From Auanema rhodensis (lineage: Eukaryota; Nematoda; Chromadorea; Rhabditida; Rhabditidae): a stretch of 64,000 nt of DNA. The notes below the pieces were generated by a model that searched no databases, was not told the origin of the DNA, and saw only the letters and a list, made by a program, of their open reading frames with translations. This document shows, piece by piece, positions 40,219-52,814 of this stretch. The DNA is taken from NCBI GenBank assembly GCA_964057225.1, contig OZ059897.1, forward strand, positions 10,726,001 to 10,790,000, given 5' to 3'. Position numbers and translations under genes: made by a program. How positions within the stretch are numbered: position 1 is the first letter of the stretch; every line of letters starts with the position of its first letter.

Positions 40219-40478
40219 TTTTTTGTTTTGAAATTTAAATGCTATAAACATATTGATTGCTTGTCATGTTAGATTTCTTCAATTTGAATACTTATTCAAG
40301 TTATAACAATTTTTGATTTAATCACGTTCAATTAACTGTATTGTTTTCAAAAATAAAGACATCTTTCAATTTCTGGTCATTGAATTAGAATTTTCATGTT
40401 GTCACACAGAAATTGAAGAATCTTAGTTCATTTCAGTAACAATGAACACACTAACTTTGTTAAGTTGTTGTAATATCG

Positions 40479-40550
40479 GCCCAAGTAGTATGGTGGTTAG
40501 TACTCCACGTTGTGGCCGTGGCGACACAGATTCGATTCCTGTCTTGGGCA
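40479..40550 (+). tRNA. tRNA-His(GTG) copy 80
   Basis: A14G, G53A. Confidence 0.65.
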
Positions 40551-40810
40551 TTTTTTGTTTTGAAATTAAAGTGCTATAAACATATTGCTTGCTTGTCATG
40601 TTAGATTTGTTTAATTCAAATACTTATTTAAGTTCTATCAATTTTTGATTTAATCACGTTCAATTAACTGTATTGTTTTCAAAAATAAAGACAAAATTCA
40701 ATTTCTGTTCATTGAATTAGAATTTTCATGTTGTCACACAGAAATTGAAGAATCTTAGTTCATTTCAGTAACAATGAACACATTAACTTTGTTAAGTTGT
40801 TGTAATATCG

Positions 40811-40882
40811 GCCCAAGTAGTATAGTGGTTAGTACTCCACGTTGTGGCCGTGGCGACACAGGTTCAATTCCTGTCTTGGGCA
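40811..40882 (+). tRNA. tRNA-His(GTG) copy 81
   Basis: G57A. Confidence 0.9.
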
Positions 40883-41141
40883 TTTTTTGTTTTGAAATTA
40901 AAATGCTATAAACATATTGCTTGCTTGTCATGTTAGATTTGTTTAATTCAAATACTTATTTAAGTTCTAACAATTTTTGATTTAATCACGTTCAATTAAC
41001 AGTATTGTTTTCAAAAATGAAGACATCTTTCAATTTTTGGTCATTGATTAGAATTTTCATGTTGTCACACAGAAATTGAAGAATCTTAGTTCATTTCAGT
41101 AACAATGAACACACTAACTTTGTTAAGTTGTTGTAATATCG

Positions 41142-41213
41142 GCCCAAGTAGTATAGTGGTTAGTACTCCACGTTGTGGCCGTGGCGACACAGGTTCGATT
41201 CCTGTCTTGGGCA
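41142..41213 (+). tRNA. tRNA-His(GTG) copy 82
   Basis: Consensus. Confidence 0.94.
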
Positions 41214-41473
41214 TTTTTTGTTTTGAAATTTAAATGCTATAAACATATTGCTTGCTTGTCATGTTAGATTTCTTCAATTTGAATACTTATTCAAGTTATA
41301 ACAATTTTTGATTTAATCACGTTCAATTAACTGTATTGTTTTCAAAAATAAAGACATCTTTCAATTTCTGGTCATTGAATTAGAATTTTCATGTTGTCAC
41401 ACAGAAATTGAAGAATCTTAGTTCATTTCAGTAACAATGAACACACTAACTTTGTTAAGTTGTTGTAATATCG

Positions 41474-41545
41474 GCCCAAGTAGTATAGTGGTTAGTACTC
41501 GACGTTGTGGCCGTGGCGACACAGATTCGATTCCTGTCTTGGGCA
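41474..41545 (+). tRNA. tRNA-His(GTG) copy 83
   Basis: C28G, G53A; mismatch in the anticodon stem (G28 opposite G42). Confidence 0.55.
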
Positions 41546-41805
41546 TTTTTTGTTTTGAAATTAAAGTGCTATAAACATATTGCTTGCTTGTCATGTTAGA
41601 TTTGTTTAATCCAAATACTTATTTAAGTTCTATCAATTTTCGATTTAATCACGTTCAATCAACTGTATTGTTTTCAAAAATAAAGACATCTTTCAATTTC
41701 TGGTCATTGAATTAGAATTTTCATGTTGTCACACAGAAATTGAAGAATCTTAGTTCATTTCAGTAACAATGAACACACTAACTTTGTTAAGTTGTTGTAA
41801 TATCG

Positions 41806-41877
41806 GCCCAAGTAGTATAGTGGTTAGTACTCCACGTTGTCGCAGTGGCGACACAGATTCGATTCCTGTCTTGGGCA
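41806..41877 (+). tRNA. tRNA-His-like copy 84 with anticodon GTC
   Basis: G36C, C39A and G53A. The anticodon at 41839-41841 reads GTC, which would decode Asp codons; C39A also unpairs the closing pair of the anticodon loop. Probably a decaying copy. Confidence 0.55.
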
Positions 41878-42137
41878 TTTTTTGTTTTGAAATTTAAATG
41901 CTATAAACATATTGCTTGCTTGTCATGTTAGATTTCTTCAATTTGAATACTTATTCAAGTTATAACAATTTTTGATTTAATCACGTTCAATTAACTGTAT
42001 TGTTTTCAAAAATAAAGACCTCTTTCAATTTCTGGTCATTGAATTAGAATTTTCATGTTGTCACACAGAAATTGAAGAATCTTAGTTCATTTCAGTAACA
42101 ATGAACACACTAACTTTGTTAAGTTGTTGTAATATCG

Positions 42138-42209
42138 GCCCAAGTAGTATGGTGGTTAGTACTCCACGTTGTGGCCGTGGCGACACAGATTCGATTCCTG
42201 TCTTGGGCA
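42138..42209 (+). tRNA. tRNA-His(GTG) copy 85
   Basis: A14G, G53A. Confidence 0.65.
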
Positions 42210-42469
42210 TTTTTTGTTTTGAAATTAAAGTGCTATAAACATATTGCTTTCTTGTCATGTTAGATTTGTTTAATTCAAATACTTATTTAAGTTCTATCAA
42301 TTTTTGATTTAATCACGTTCAATTAACTGTATTGTTTTCAAAAATAAAGACAAAATTCAATTTCTGTTCATTGAATTAGAATTTTCATGTTGTCACACAG
42401 AAATTGAAGAATCTTAGTTCATTTCAGTAACAATGAACACATTAACTTTGTTAAGTTGTTGTAATATCG

Positions 42470-42541
42470 GCCCAAGTAGTATAGTGGTTAGTACTCCACG
42501 TTGTGGCCGTGGCGACACAGGTTCAATTCCTGTCTTGGGCA
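42470..42541 (+). tRNA. tRNA-His(GTG) copy 86
   Basis: G57A. Confidence 0.9.
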
Positions 42542-42800
42542 TTTTTTGTTTTGAAATTAAAATGCTATAAACATATTGCTTGCTTGTCATGTTAGATTTG
42601 TTTAATTCAAATACTTATTTAAGTTCTAACAATTTTTGATTTAATCACGTTCAATTAACAGTATTGTTTTCAAAAATGAAGACATCTTTCAATTTTTGGT
42701 CATTGATTAGAATTTTCATGTTGTCACACAGAAATTGAAGAATCTTAGTTCATTTCAGTAACAATGAACACACTAACTTTGTTAAGTTGTTGTAATATCG

Positions 42801-42872
42801 GCCCAAGTAGTATAGTGGTTAGTACTCCACGTTGTGGCCGTGGCGACACAGATTCGATTCCTGTCTTGGGCA
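42801..42872 (+). tRNA. tRNA-His(GTG) copy 87
   Basis: G53A. Confidence 0.72.
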
Positions 42873-43132
42873 TTTTTTGTTTTGAAATTTAAATGCTATA
42901 AACATATTGCTTGCTTGTCATGTTAGATTTCTTCAATTTGAATACTTATTCAAGTTATAACAATTTTTGATTTAATCACGTTCAATTAACTGTATTGTTT
43001 TCAAAAATAAAGACCTCTTTCAATTTCTGGTCATTGAATTAGAATTTTCATGTTGTCACACAGAAATTGAAGAATCTTAGTTCATTTCAGTAACAATGAA
43101 CACACTAACTTTGTTAAGTTGTTGTAATATCG

Positions 43133-43204
43133 GCCCAAGTAGTATGGTGGTTAGTACTCCACGTTGTGGCCGTGGCGACACAGATTCGATTCCTGTCTTG
43201 GGCA
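43133..43204 (+). tRNA. tRNA-His(GTG) copy 88
   Basis: A14G, G53A. Confidence 0.65.
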
Positions 43205-43464
43205 TTTTTTGTTTTGAAATTAAAGTGCTATAAACATATTGCTTGCTTGTCATGTTAGATTTGTTTAATTCAAATACTTATTTAAGTTCTATCAATTTTT
43301 GATTTAATCACGTTCAATTAACTGTATTGTTTTCAAAAATAAAGACAAAATTCAATTTCTGTTCATTGAATTAGAATTTTCATGTTGTCACACAGAAATT
43401 GAAGAATCTTAGTTCATTTCAGTAACAATGAACACATTAACTTTGTTAAGTTGTTGTAATATCG

Positions 43465-43536
43465 GCCCAAGTAGTATAGTGGTTAGTACTCCACGTTGTG
43501 GCCGTGGCGACACAGGTTCAATTCCTGTCTTGGGCA
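43465..43536 (+). tRNA. tRNA-His(GTG) copy 89
   Basis: G57A. Confidence 0.9.
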
Positions 43537-43795
43537 TTTTTTGTTTTGAAATTAAAATGCTATAAACATATTGCTTGCTTGTCATGTTAGATTTGTTTAA
43601 TTCAAATACTTATTTAAGTTCTAACAATTTTTGATTTAATCACGTTCAATTAACAGTATTGTTTTCAAAAATGAAGACATCTTTCAATTTTTGGTCATTG
43701 ATTAGAATTTTCATGTTGTCACACAGAAATTGAAGAATCTTAGTTCATTTCAGTAACAATGAACACACTAACTTTGTTAAGTTGTTGTAATATCG

Positions 43796-43867
43796 GCCCA
43801 AGTAGTATAGTGGTTAGTACTCCACGTTGTGGCCGTGGCGACACAGGTTCGATTCCTGTCTTGGGCA
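43796..43867 (+). tRNA. tRNA-His(GTG) copy 90
   Basis: Consensus; first of 13 consecutive consensus copies. Confidence 0.94.
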
Positions 43868-44127
43868 TTTTTTGTTTTGAAATTTAAATGCTATAAAATT
43901 ATTGCTTGCTTGTCATGTTAGATTTGTTTAATTCAAATATTTATTTAATTTCTAACAATTTTTGATTTAATCACGTTCAACTAACTGTATTGTTTTCAAA
44001 AATAAAGACATCTTTCAATTTCTGGTCATTGAATTAGAATTTTCATGTTGTCACACAGGAAATGAAGAATCTTAGTTCATTTCAGTAACAATGAACACAC
44101 TAACTTTGTTAAGTTGTTGTAATATCG

Positions 44128-44199
44128 GCCCAAGTAGTATAGTGGTTAGTACTCCACGTTGTGGCCGTGGCGACACAGGTTCGATTCCTGTCTTGGGCA
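44128..44199 (+). tRNA. tRNA-His(GTG) copy 91
   Basis: Consensus. Confidence 0.94.
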
Positions 44200-44458
44200 T
44201 TTTTTGTTTTGAAATTTGAATGCTATAAACATATTGCTTGCTTGTCTTGTTAGATTTGTTTAATTCAAATACTTATTTAAGTTCTAACAATTTTCGATTT
44301 AATCACGTTCAATCAACTATATTGTTTTCAAAAATGAAGACATCTTTCAATTTTTGGTCATTGATTAGAATTTTCATGTTGTCACACAGAAATTGAAGAA
44401 TCTTAGTTCATTTCAGTAACAATGAACACACTAACTTTGTTAAGTTGTTGTAATATCG

Positions 44459-44530
44459 GCCCAAGTAGTATAGTGGTTAGTACTCCACGTTGTGGCCGTG
44501 GCGACACAGGTTCGATTCCTGTCTTGGGCA
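44459..44530 (+). tRNA. tRNA-His(GTG) copy 92
   Basis: Consensus. Confidence 0.94.
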
Positions 44531-44788
44531 TTTTTTGTTTTGAAATTTAAATGCTATAAAATTATTGCTTGCTTGTCATGTTAGGTTTGTTTAATTCAAA
44601 TACTTATTTAAGTTCTAACAATTTTTGATTTAATCACGTTCAATTAACTGTATTGTTTTCAAAAATAAAGACATCTTTCAATTTCTGGTCATTGAATTAG
44701 AATTTTCATGTTGTCACACAGGAAATGAAGAATCTTAGTTCATTTCAGTAACAATGAACACAATAATTTTGTTTAGTTTGTAATACCG

Positions 44789-44860
44789 GCCCAAGTAGTA
44801 TAGTGGTTAGTACTCCACGTTGTGGCCGTGGCGACACAGGTTCGATTCCTGTCTTGGGCA
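44789..44860 (+). tRNA. tRNA-His(GTG) copy 93
   Basis: Consensus; 330-bp spacer type. Confidence 0.94.
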
Positions 44861-45118
44861 TTTTTTGTTTTGAAATTTAAATGCTATAAAATTATTGCTT
44901 GCTTGTCATGTTAGATTTGTTTAATTCAAATACTTATTTAAGTTCTAACAATTTTTGATTTAATGACGTTCAATTAACTGTATTGTTTTCAAAAATAAAG
45001 ACATCTTTCAATTTCTGGTCATTGAATTAGAATTTTCATGTTGTCACACAGGAAATGAAGAATCTTAGTTCATTTCAGTAACAATGAACACAATAATTTT
45101 GTTTAGTTTGTAATACCG

Positions 45119-45190
45119 GCCCAAGTAGTATAGTGGTTAGTACTCCACGTTGTGGCCGTGGCGACACAGGTTCGATTCCTGTCTTGGGCA
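45119..45190 (+). tRNA. tRNA-His(GTG) copy 94
   Basis: Consensus; 330-bp spacer type. Confidence 0.94.
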
Positions 45191-45448
45191 TTTTTTGTTT
45201 TGAAATTTAAATGCTATAAAATTATTGCTTGCTTGTCATGTTAGATTTGTTTAATTTAAATACTCATTTAAGTTCCAACAATTTTCCATTAAATCACGTT
45301 CATTTAACTGTATTGTTTTCAAAAATAAAGACAAAATTCAATTTCTGTTCATTGAATTAGAATTTTCATGTTGTCACACAGAAATTGAAGAATCTTAGTT
45401 CATTTCAGTAACAATGAACACAATAATTTTGTTTAGTTTGTAATACCG

Positions 45449-45520
45449 GCCCAAGTAGTATAGTGGTTAGTACTCCACGTTGTGGCCGTGGCGACACAGG
45501 TTCGATTCCTGTCTTGGGCA
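45449..45520 (+). tRNA. tRNA-His(GTG) copy 95
   Basis: Consensus; 330-bp spacer type. Confidence 0.94.
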
Positions 45521-45778
45521 TTTTTTGTTTTGAAATTTAAATGCTATAAAATTATTGCTTGCTTGTCATGTTAGATTTGTTTAATTCAAATACTTATTTA
45601 AGTTCTAACAATTTTTGATTTAATGACGTTCAATTAACTGTATTGTTTTCAAAAATAAAGACATCTTTCAATTTCTGGTCATTGAATTAGAATTTTCATG
45701 TTGTCACACAGGAAATGAAGAATCTTAGTTCATTTCAGTAACAATGAACACAATAATTTTGTTTAGTTTGTAATACCG

Positions 45779-45850
45779 GCCCAAGTAGTATAGTGGTTAG
45801 TACTCCACGTTGTGGCCGTGGCGACACAGGTTCGATTCCTGTCTTGGGCA
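45779..45850 (+). tRNA. tRNA-His(GTG) copy 96
   Basis: Consensus; 330-bp spacer type. Confidence 0.94.
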
Positions 45851-46110
45851 TTTTTTGTTTTGAAATTTAAATGCTATAAAATTATTGCTTGCTTGTCATG
45901 TTAGATTTGTTTAATTTAAATACTCATTTAAGTTCCAACAATTTTCGATTAAATCACGTTCATTTAACTCTATTGTTTTCAAAAATAAAGACAAAATTCA
46001 ATTTCTGTTCATTGAATTAGAATTTTCATGTTGTCACACAGAAATTGAAGAATCTTAGTTCATTTCAGTAACAATGAACACACTATCTTTGTTAAGTTGT
46101 TGTAATATCG

Positions 46111-46182
46111 GCCCAAGTAGTATAGTGGTTAGTACTCCACGTTGTGGCCGTGGCGACACAGGTTCGATTCCTGTCTTGGGCA
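46111..46182 (+). tRNA. tRNA-His(GTG) copy 97
   Basis: Consensus. Confidence 0.94.
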
Positions 46183-46439
46183 TTTTTTGTTTTGAAATTT
46201 GAATGCTATAAACATATTGCTTGCTTGTCTTGTTAGATTTGTTTAATTCAAATACTTATTTAAGTTCTAACAATTTTCGATTTAATCACGTTCAATCAAC
46301 TATATTGTTTTCAAAAATGAAGACATCTTTCAATTTTTGGTCATTGATTAGAATTTTCATGTTGTCACACAGAAATTGAAGAATCTTAGTTCATTTCAGT
46401 AACAATGAACACAATAATTTTGTTTAGTTTGTAATACCG

Positions 46440-46511
46440 GCCCAAGTAGTATAGTGGTTAGTACTCCACGTTGTGGCCGTGGCGACACAGGTTCGATTCC
46501 TGTCTTGGGCA
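46440..46511 (+). tRNA. tRNA-His(GTG) copy 98
   Basis: Consensus; shortest unit (329 bp), joining two spacer deletions. Confidence 0.94.
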
Positions 46512-46770
46512 TTTTTTGTTTTGAAATTTGAATGCTATAAACATATTGCTTGCTTGTCTTGTTAGATTTGTTTAATTCAAATACTTATTTAAGTTCTAAC
46601 AATTTTCGATTTAATCACGTTCAATCAACTATATTGTTTTCAAAAATGAAGACATCTTTCAATTTTTGGTCATTGATTAGAATTTTCATGTTGTCACACA
46701 GAAATTGAAGAATCTTAGTTCATTTCAGTAACAATGAACACACTAACTTTGTTAAGTTGTTGTAATATCG

Positions 46771-46842
46771 GCCCAAGTAGTATAGTGGTTAGTACTCCAC
46801 GTTGTGGCCGTGGCGACACAGGTTCGATTCCTGTCTTGGGCA
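46771..46842 (+). tRNA. tRNA-His(GTG) copy 99
   Basis: Consensus. Confidence 0.94.
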
Positions 46843-47100
46843 TTTTTTGTTTTGAAATTTAAATGCTATAAAATTATTGCTTGCTTGTCATGTTAGGTTT
46901 GTTTAATTCAAATACTTATTTAAGTTCTAACAATTTTTGATTTAATCACGTTCAATTAACTGTATTGTTTTCAAAAATAAAGACATCTTTCAATTTCTGG
47001 TCATTGAATTAGAATTTTCATGTTGTCACACAGGAAATGAAGAATCTTAGTTCATTTCAGTAACAATGAACACAATAATTTTGTTTAGTTTGTAATACCG

Positions 47101-47172
47101 GCCCAAGTAGTATAGTGGTTAGTACTCCACGTTGTGGCCGTGGCGACACAGGTTCGATTCCTGTCTTGGGCA
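47101..47172 (+). tRNA. tRNA-His(GTG) copy 100
   Basis: Consensus; 330-bp spacer type. Confidence 0.94.
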
Positions 47173-47430
47173 TTTTTTGTTTTGAAATTTAAATGCTATA
47201 AAATTATTGCTTGCTTGTCATGTTAGATTTGTTTAATTCAAATACTTATTTAAGTTCTAACAATTTTTGATTTAATGACGTTCAATTAACTGTATTGTTT
47301 TCAAAAATAAAGACATCTTTCAATTTCTGGTCATTGAATTAGAATTTTCATGTTGTCACACAGGAAATGAAGAATCTTAGTTCATTTCAGTAACAATGAA
47401 CACAATAATTTTGTTTAGTTTGTAATACCG

Positions 47431-47502
47431 GCCCAAGTAGTATAGTGGTTAGTACTCCACGTTGTGGCCGTGGCGACACAGGTTCGATTCCTGTCTTGGG
47501 CA
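47431..47502 (+). tRNA. tRNA-His(GTG) copy 101
   Basis: Consensus; 330-bp spacer type. Confidence 0.94.
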
Positions 47503-47762
47503 TTTTTTGTTTTGAAATTTAAATGCTATAAAATTATTGCTTGCTTGTCATGTTAGATTTGTTTAATTTAAATACTCATTTAAGTTCCAACAATTTTCGA
47601 TTAAATCACGTTCATTTAACTCTATTGTTTTCAAAAATAAAGACAAAATTCAATTTCTGTTCATTGAATTAGAATTTTCATGTTGTCACACAGAAATTGA
47701 AGAATCTTAGTTCATTTCAGTAACAATGAACACACTATCTTTGTTAAGTTGTTGTAATATCG

Positions 47763-47834
47763 GCCCAAGTAGTATAGTGGTTAGTACTCCACGTTGTGGC
47801 CGTGGCGACACAGGTTCGATTCCTGTCTTGGGCA
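47763..47834 (+). tRNA. tRNA-His(GTG) copy 102
   Basis: Consensus. Confidence 0.94.
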
Positions 47835-48094
47835 TTTTTTGTTTTGAAATTTAAATGCTATGAAATTATTGCTTGCTTGTCATGTTAGATTTGTTTAATT
47901 TGAATACTCGTTTAAGTTCCAACAATTTTTGATTAAATCACGTTCAATTAACTGTATTGTTTTCAAAAATAAAGACATCTTTCAATTTCTGGTCATTGAA
48001 TTAGAATTTTCATGTTGTCACACAGAAATTGAAGAATCTTAGTTCATTTCAGTAACAATGAACACACTAACTTTGTTAAGTTGTTGTAATATCG

Positions 48095-48166
48095 GCCCAA
48101 GTAGTATAGTGATTAGTACTCCACGTTGTGGCCGTGGCGACACAGGTTCGATTCCTGTCTAGGGCA
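48095..48166 (+). tRNA. tRNA-His(GTG) copy 103
   Basis: G19A, T68A; acceptor-stem mismatch A5-A68. Confidence 0.65.
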
Positions 48167-48426
48167 TTTTTTGTTTTGAAATTTAAATGCTATAAAATTA
48201 TTGCTCGCTTGTCATGTTAGATTTGTTTAATTCAAATACTTATTTAAGTTCTAACAATTTTTGATTTAATCACGTTCAATTAACTGTATTGTTTTCAAAA
48301 ATAAAGACAAAATTCAATTTCTGTTCATTGAATTAGAATTTTCATGTTGTCACCCAGAAATTGAAGATTCTTAGTTCAATTCAGTAACAATGAACACACT
48401 AACTTTGTTAAGTTGTTGTGATATCG

Positions 48427-48498
48427 GCCCAAGTAATATAGTGGTTAGTACTCCACGTTGTGGCCGTGGCGACACAGATTCGATTCCTGTCTTGGGCA
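48427..48498 (+). tRNA. tRNA-His(GTG) copy 104
   Basis: G10A, G53A. Confidence 0.65.
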
Positions 48499-48758
48499 TT
48501 TTTTGTTTTGAAATTAAAATGCTACAAAATTATTGCTTGCTTGTCATGTTAGATTTGTTTAATTCAAATACTTATTTAAGTTCTAACAATTATCGATTTA
48601 ATCACGTTCAATCAACTGTATTGTTTTCAAAAATAAAGACATCTTTCAATTTCTGGTCATTGAATTAGAATTTTCATGTTGTCACACAGAAATTGAAGAA
48701 TCTTAGTTCAATTCAGTAACAATGAACACACTAACTTTGTTAAGTTGTTGTAATATCG

Positions 48759-48830
48759 GCCCAAGTAGTATAGTGGTTAGTACTCCACGTTGTGGCCGTG
48801 GCGACACAGGTTCGATTCCTGTCTTGGGCA
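48759..48830 (+). tRNA. tRNA-His(GTG) copy 105
   Basis: Consensus. Confidence 0.94.
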
Positions 48831-49090
48831 TTTTTTGTTTTGAAATTTAAATGCTATAAACATATTGCTTGCTTGTCATATTAGATTTCTTTAATTTGAA
48901 TACTTATTCAAGTTATAACAATTTTTGATTTAATCACGTTCAATTAACTGTATTGTTTTCAAAAATAAAGACATCTTTCAATTTCTGGTCATTGAATTAG
49001 AATTTTCATGTTGTCACACAGAAATTGAAGAATCTTAGTTCATTTCAGTAACAATGAACACACTAACTTTGTTAAGTTGTTGTAATATCG

Positions 49091-49162
49091 GCCCAAGTAG
49101 TATAGTGGTTAGTACTCCACGTTGTGGCCGTGGCGACACAGGTTCGATTCCTGTCTTGGGCA
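49091..49162 (+). tRNA. tRNA-His(GTG) copy 106
   Basis: Consensus. Confidence 0.94.
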
Positions 49163-49422
49163 TTTTTTGTTTTGAAATTAAAATGCTATAAAATTATTGC
49201 TTGCTTGTCTTGTTAGATTTGTTTAATTCAAATACTTATTTAAGTTCTAACAATTTTCGATTTAATCACGTTCAATCAACTGTATTGTTTTCAAAAATAA
49301 AGACATCTTTCAATTTCTGGTCATTGAATTAGAATTTTCATGTTGTCACACAGAAATTGAAGAATCTTAGTTCATTTCAGTAACAATGAACACACTAACT
49401 TTGTTAAGTTGTTGTAATATCG

Positions 49423-49494
49423 GCCCAAGTAGTATAGTGGTTAGTACTCCACGTTGTGGCCGTGGCGACACAGGTTCGATTCCTGTCTTGGGCA
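49423..49494 (+). tRNA. tRNA-His(GTG) copy 107
   Basis: Consensus. Confidence 0.94.
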
Positions 49495-49754
49495 TTTTTT
49501 GTTTTGAAATTAAAATGCTATAAAATTATTGCTTGCTTGTCTTGTTAGATTTCTTTAATTTGAATACTTATTCAAGTTATAACAATTTTCGATTTAATCA
49601 CGTTCAATCAACTGTATTGTTTTCAAAAATAAAGACATCTTTCAATTTCTGGTCATTGAATTAGAATTTTCATGTTGTCACACAGAAATTGAAGAATCTT
49701 AGTTCATTTCAGTAACAATGAACACACTAACTTTGTTAAGTTGTTGTAATATCG

Positions 49755-49826
49755 GCCCAAGTAGTATAGTGGTTAGTACTCCACGTTGTGGCCGTGGCGA
49801 CACAGGTTCGATTCCTGTCTTGGGCA
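49755..49826 (+). tRNA. tRNA-His(GTG) copy 108
   Basis: Consensus. Confidence 0.94.
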
Positions 49827-50086
49827 TTTTTTGTTTTGAAATTAAAATGCTATAAAATTATTGCTTGCTTGTCTTGTTAGATTTGTTTAATTCAAATACT
49901 TATTTAAGTTCTAACAATTTTCGATTTAATCACGTTCAATCAACTGTATTGTTTTCAAAAATAAAGACAAAATTCAATTTCTGTTCGTTGAATTAGAATT
50001 TTCATGTTGTCACACAGAAATTGAAGAATCTTAGTTCAATTCAGTAACAACGAACACACTAACTTTGTTAAGTTGTTGTAATATCG

Positions 50087-50158
50087 GCCCAAGTAATATA
50101 GTGGTTAGTACTCCACGTTGTGGCCGTGGCGACACAGGTTCGATTCCTGTCTTGGGCA
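50087..50158 (+). tRNA. tRNA-His(GTG) copy 109
   Basis: G10A with intact box B. Confidence 0.78.
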
Positions 50159-50418
50159 TTTTTTGTTTTGAAATTTAAATGCTATGAAATTATTGCTTGC
50201 TTGTCATGTTAGATTTGTTTAATTTAAATACTTATTTAAGTTCCAACAATTTTCGATTAAATCACGTTCAATTAACTGTATTGTTTTCAAAAATAAAGAC
50301 AAAATTCAATTTCTGTTCATTGAATTAGAATTGTCATGTTGTCACACAGAAATTGAAGAATCTTAGTTCATTTCAGTAACAATGAACACACTAACTTTGT
50401 TAAGTTGTTGTGATATCG

Positions 50419-50490
50419 GCCCAAGTAGTATAGTGGTTAGTACTCCACGTTGTGGCCGTGGCGACACAGGTTCGATTCCTGTCTTGGGCA
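50419..50490 (+). tRNA. tRNA-His(GTG) copy 110
   Basis: Consensus. Confidence 0.94.
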
Positions 50491-50750
50491 TTTTTTGTTT
50501 TGAAATTTAAATGCTATGAAATTATTGCTTGCTTATCATGTTAGATTTGTTTAATTTAAATACTCGTTTAAGTTCCAACAATTTTTGATTAAATCACGTT
50601 CAATTAACTGTATTGTTTTCAAAAATAAAGACATCTTTCAATTTCTGGTCATTGAATTAGAATTTTCATGTTGTCACACAGAAATTGAAGAATCTTAGTT
50701 GATTTCAGTAACAATGAACACACTAACTTTGTTAAGTTGTTGTAATATCG

Positions 50751-50822
50751 GCCCAAGTAGTATAGTGATTAGTACTCCACGTTGTGGCCGTGGCGACACA
50801 GGTTCGATTCCTGTCTTGGGCA
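50751..50822 (+). tRNA. tRNA-His(GTG) copy 111
   Basis: G19A; T-rich tail is T6-G-A, without the second T run. Confidence 0.8.
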
Positions 50823-51082
50823 TTTTTTGATTTGAAATTTAAATGCTATAAAATTATTGCTCGCTTGTCATGTTAGATTTGTTTAATTCAAATACTTATT
50901 TAAGTTCTAACAATTTTTGATTTAATCACGTTCAATTAACTGTATTGTTTTCAAAAATAAAGACAAAATTCAATTTCTGTTCATTGAATTAGAATTTTCA
51001 TGTTGTCACCCAGAAATTGAAGATTCTTAGTTCAATTCAGTAACAATGAACACACTAACTTTGTTAAGTTGTTGTGATATCG

Positions 51083-51154
51083 GCCCAAGTAATATAGTGG
51101 TTAGTACTCCACGTTGTGGCCGTGGCGACACAGATTCGATTCCTGTCTTGGGCA
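51083..51154 (+). tRNA. tRNA-His(GTG) copy 112
   Basis: G10A, G53A. Confidence 0.65.
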
Positions 51155-51414
51155 TTTTTTGTTTTGAAATTAAAATGCTACAAAATTATTGCTTGCTTGT
51201 CATGTTAGATTTGTTTAATTCAAATACTTATTTAAGTTCTAACAATTATCGATTTAATCACGTTCAATCAACTGTATTGTTTTCAAAAATAAAGACATCT
51301 TTCAATTTCTGGTCATTGAATTAGAATTTTCATGTTGTCACACAGAAATTGAAGAATCTTAGTTCAATTCAGTAACAATGAACACACTAACTTTGTTAAG
51401 TTGTTGTAATATCG

Positions 51415-51486
51415 GCCCAAGTAGTATAGTGGTTAGTACTCCACGTTGTGGCCGTGGCGACACAGGTTCGACTCCTGTCTTGGGCA
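51415..51486 (+). tRNA. tRNA-His(GTG) copy 113
   Basis: T59C in the T-loop; box B still consensus. Confidence 0.92.
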
Positions 51487-51746
51487 TTTTTTGTTTTGAA
51501 ATTTAAATGCTATAAACATATTGCTTGCTTGTCATGTTAGAGTTCTTTAATTTGAATACTTATTCAAGTTATAACAATTTTTGATTTAATCACGTTCAAT
51601 TAACTGTATTGTTTTCAAAAATAAAGACATCTTTCAATTTCTGGTCATTGAATTAGAATTTTCATGTTGTCACACAGAAATTGAAGAATCTTAGTTCATT
51701 TCAGTAACAATGAACACACTAACTTTGTTAAGTTGTTGTAATATCG

Positions 51747-51818
51747 GCCCAAGTACTATAGTGGTTAGTACTCCACGTTGTGGCCGTGGCGACACAGGTT
51801 CGATTCCTGTCTTGGGCA
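51747..51818 (+). tRNA. tRNA-His(GTG) copy 114
   Basis: G10C; D-stem mismatch with C25. Confidence 0.75.
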
Positions 51819-52078
51819 TTTTTTGTTTTGAAATTAAAATGCTATAAAATTATTGCTTGCTTGTCTTGTTAGATTTTTTTAATTCAAATACTTATTTAAG
51901 TTCTAACAATTTTCGATTTAATCACGTTCAATCAACTGTATTGTTTTCAAAAATAAAGACATCTTTCAATTTCTGGTCATTGAATTAGAATTTTCATGTT
52001 GTCACACAGAAATTGAAGAATCTTAGTTCATTTCAGTAACAATGAACACACTAACTTTGTTAAGTTGTTGTAATATCG

Positions 52079-52150
52079 GCCCAAGTAGTATGGTGGTTAG
52101 TACTCCACGTTGTGGCCGTGGCGACACAGATTCGATTCCTGTCTTGGGCA
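52079..52150 (+). tRNA. tRNA-His(GTG) copy 115
   Basis: A14G, G53A. Confidence 0.65.
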
Positions 52151-52410
52151 TTTTTTGTTTTGAAATTAAAGTGCTATAAACATATTGCTTGCTTGTCATG
52201 TTAGATTTGTTTAATCCAAATACTTATTTAAGTTCTATCAATTTTCGATTTAATCACGTTCAATCAACTGTATTGTTTTCAAAAATAAAGACATCTTTCA
52301 ATTTCTGGTCATTGAATTAGAATTTTCATGTTGTCACACAGAAATTGAAGAATCTTAGTTCATTTCAGTAACAATGAACACACTAACTTTGTTAAGTTGT
52401 TGTAATATTG

Positions 52411-52482
52411 GCCCAAGTAGTATAGTGATTAGTACTCCACGTTGTGGCCGTGGCGACACAGGTTCGATTCCTGTCTTGGGCA
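52411..52482 (+). tRNA. tRNA-His(GTG) copy 116
   Basis: G19A. Confidence 0.8.
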
Positions 52483-52742
52483 TTTTTTGTTTTGAAATTT
52501 AAATGCTATAAAATTATTGCTTGCTTGTCATGTTAGATTTGTTTAATTCAAATACTTATTTAAGTTCTAACCATTTTTGATTTAATCACGTTCAATTAAC
52601 TGTATTGTTTTCAAAAATAAAGACAAAATTCAATTTCTGTTCATTGAATTAGAATTTTCATGTTGTCACCCAGAAATTGAAGATTCTTAGTTCAATTCAG
52701 TAACAATGAACACACTAACTTTGTTAAGTTGTTGTGATATCG

Positions 52743-52814
52743 GCCTAAGTAATATAGTGGTTAGTACTCCACGTTGTGGCCGTGGCGACACAGATTCGAT
52801 TCCTGTCTTGGGCA
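52743..52814 (+). tRNA. tRNA-His(GTG) copy 117
   Basis: C4T, G10A, G53A. Confidence 0.62.
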
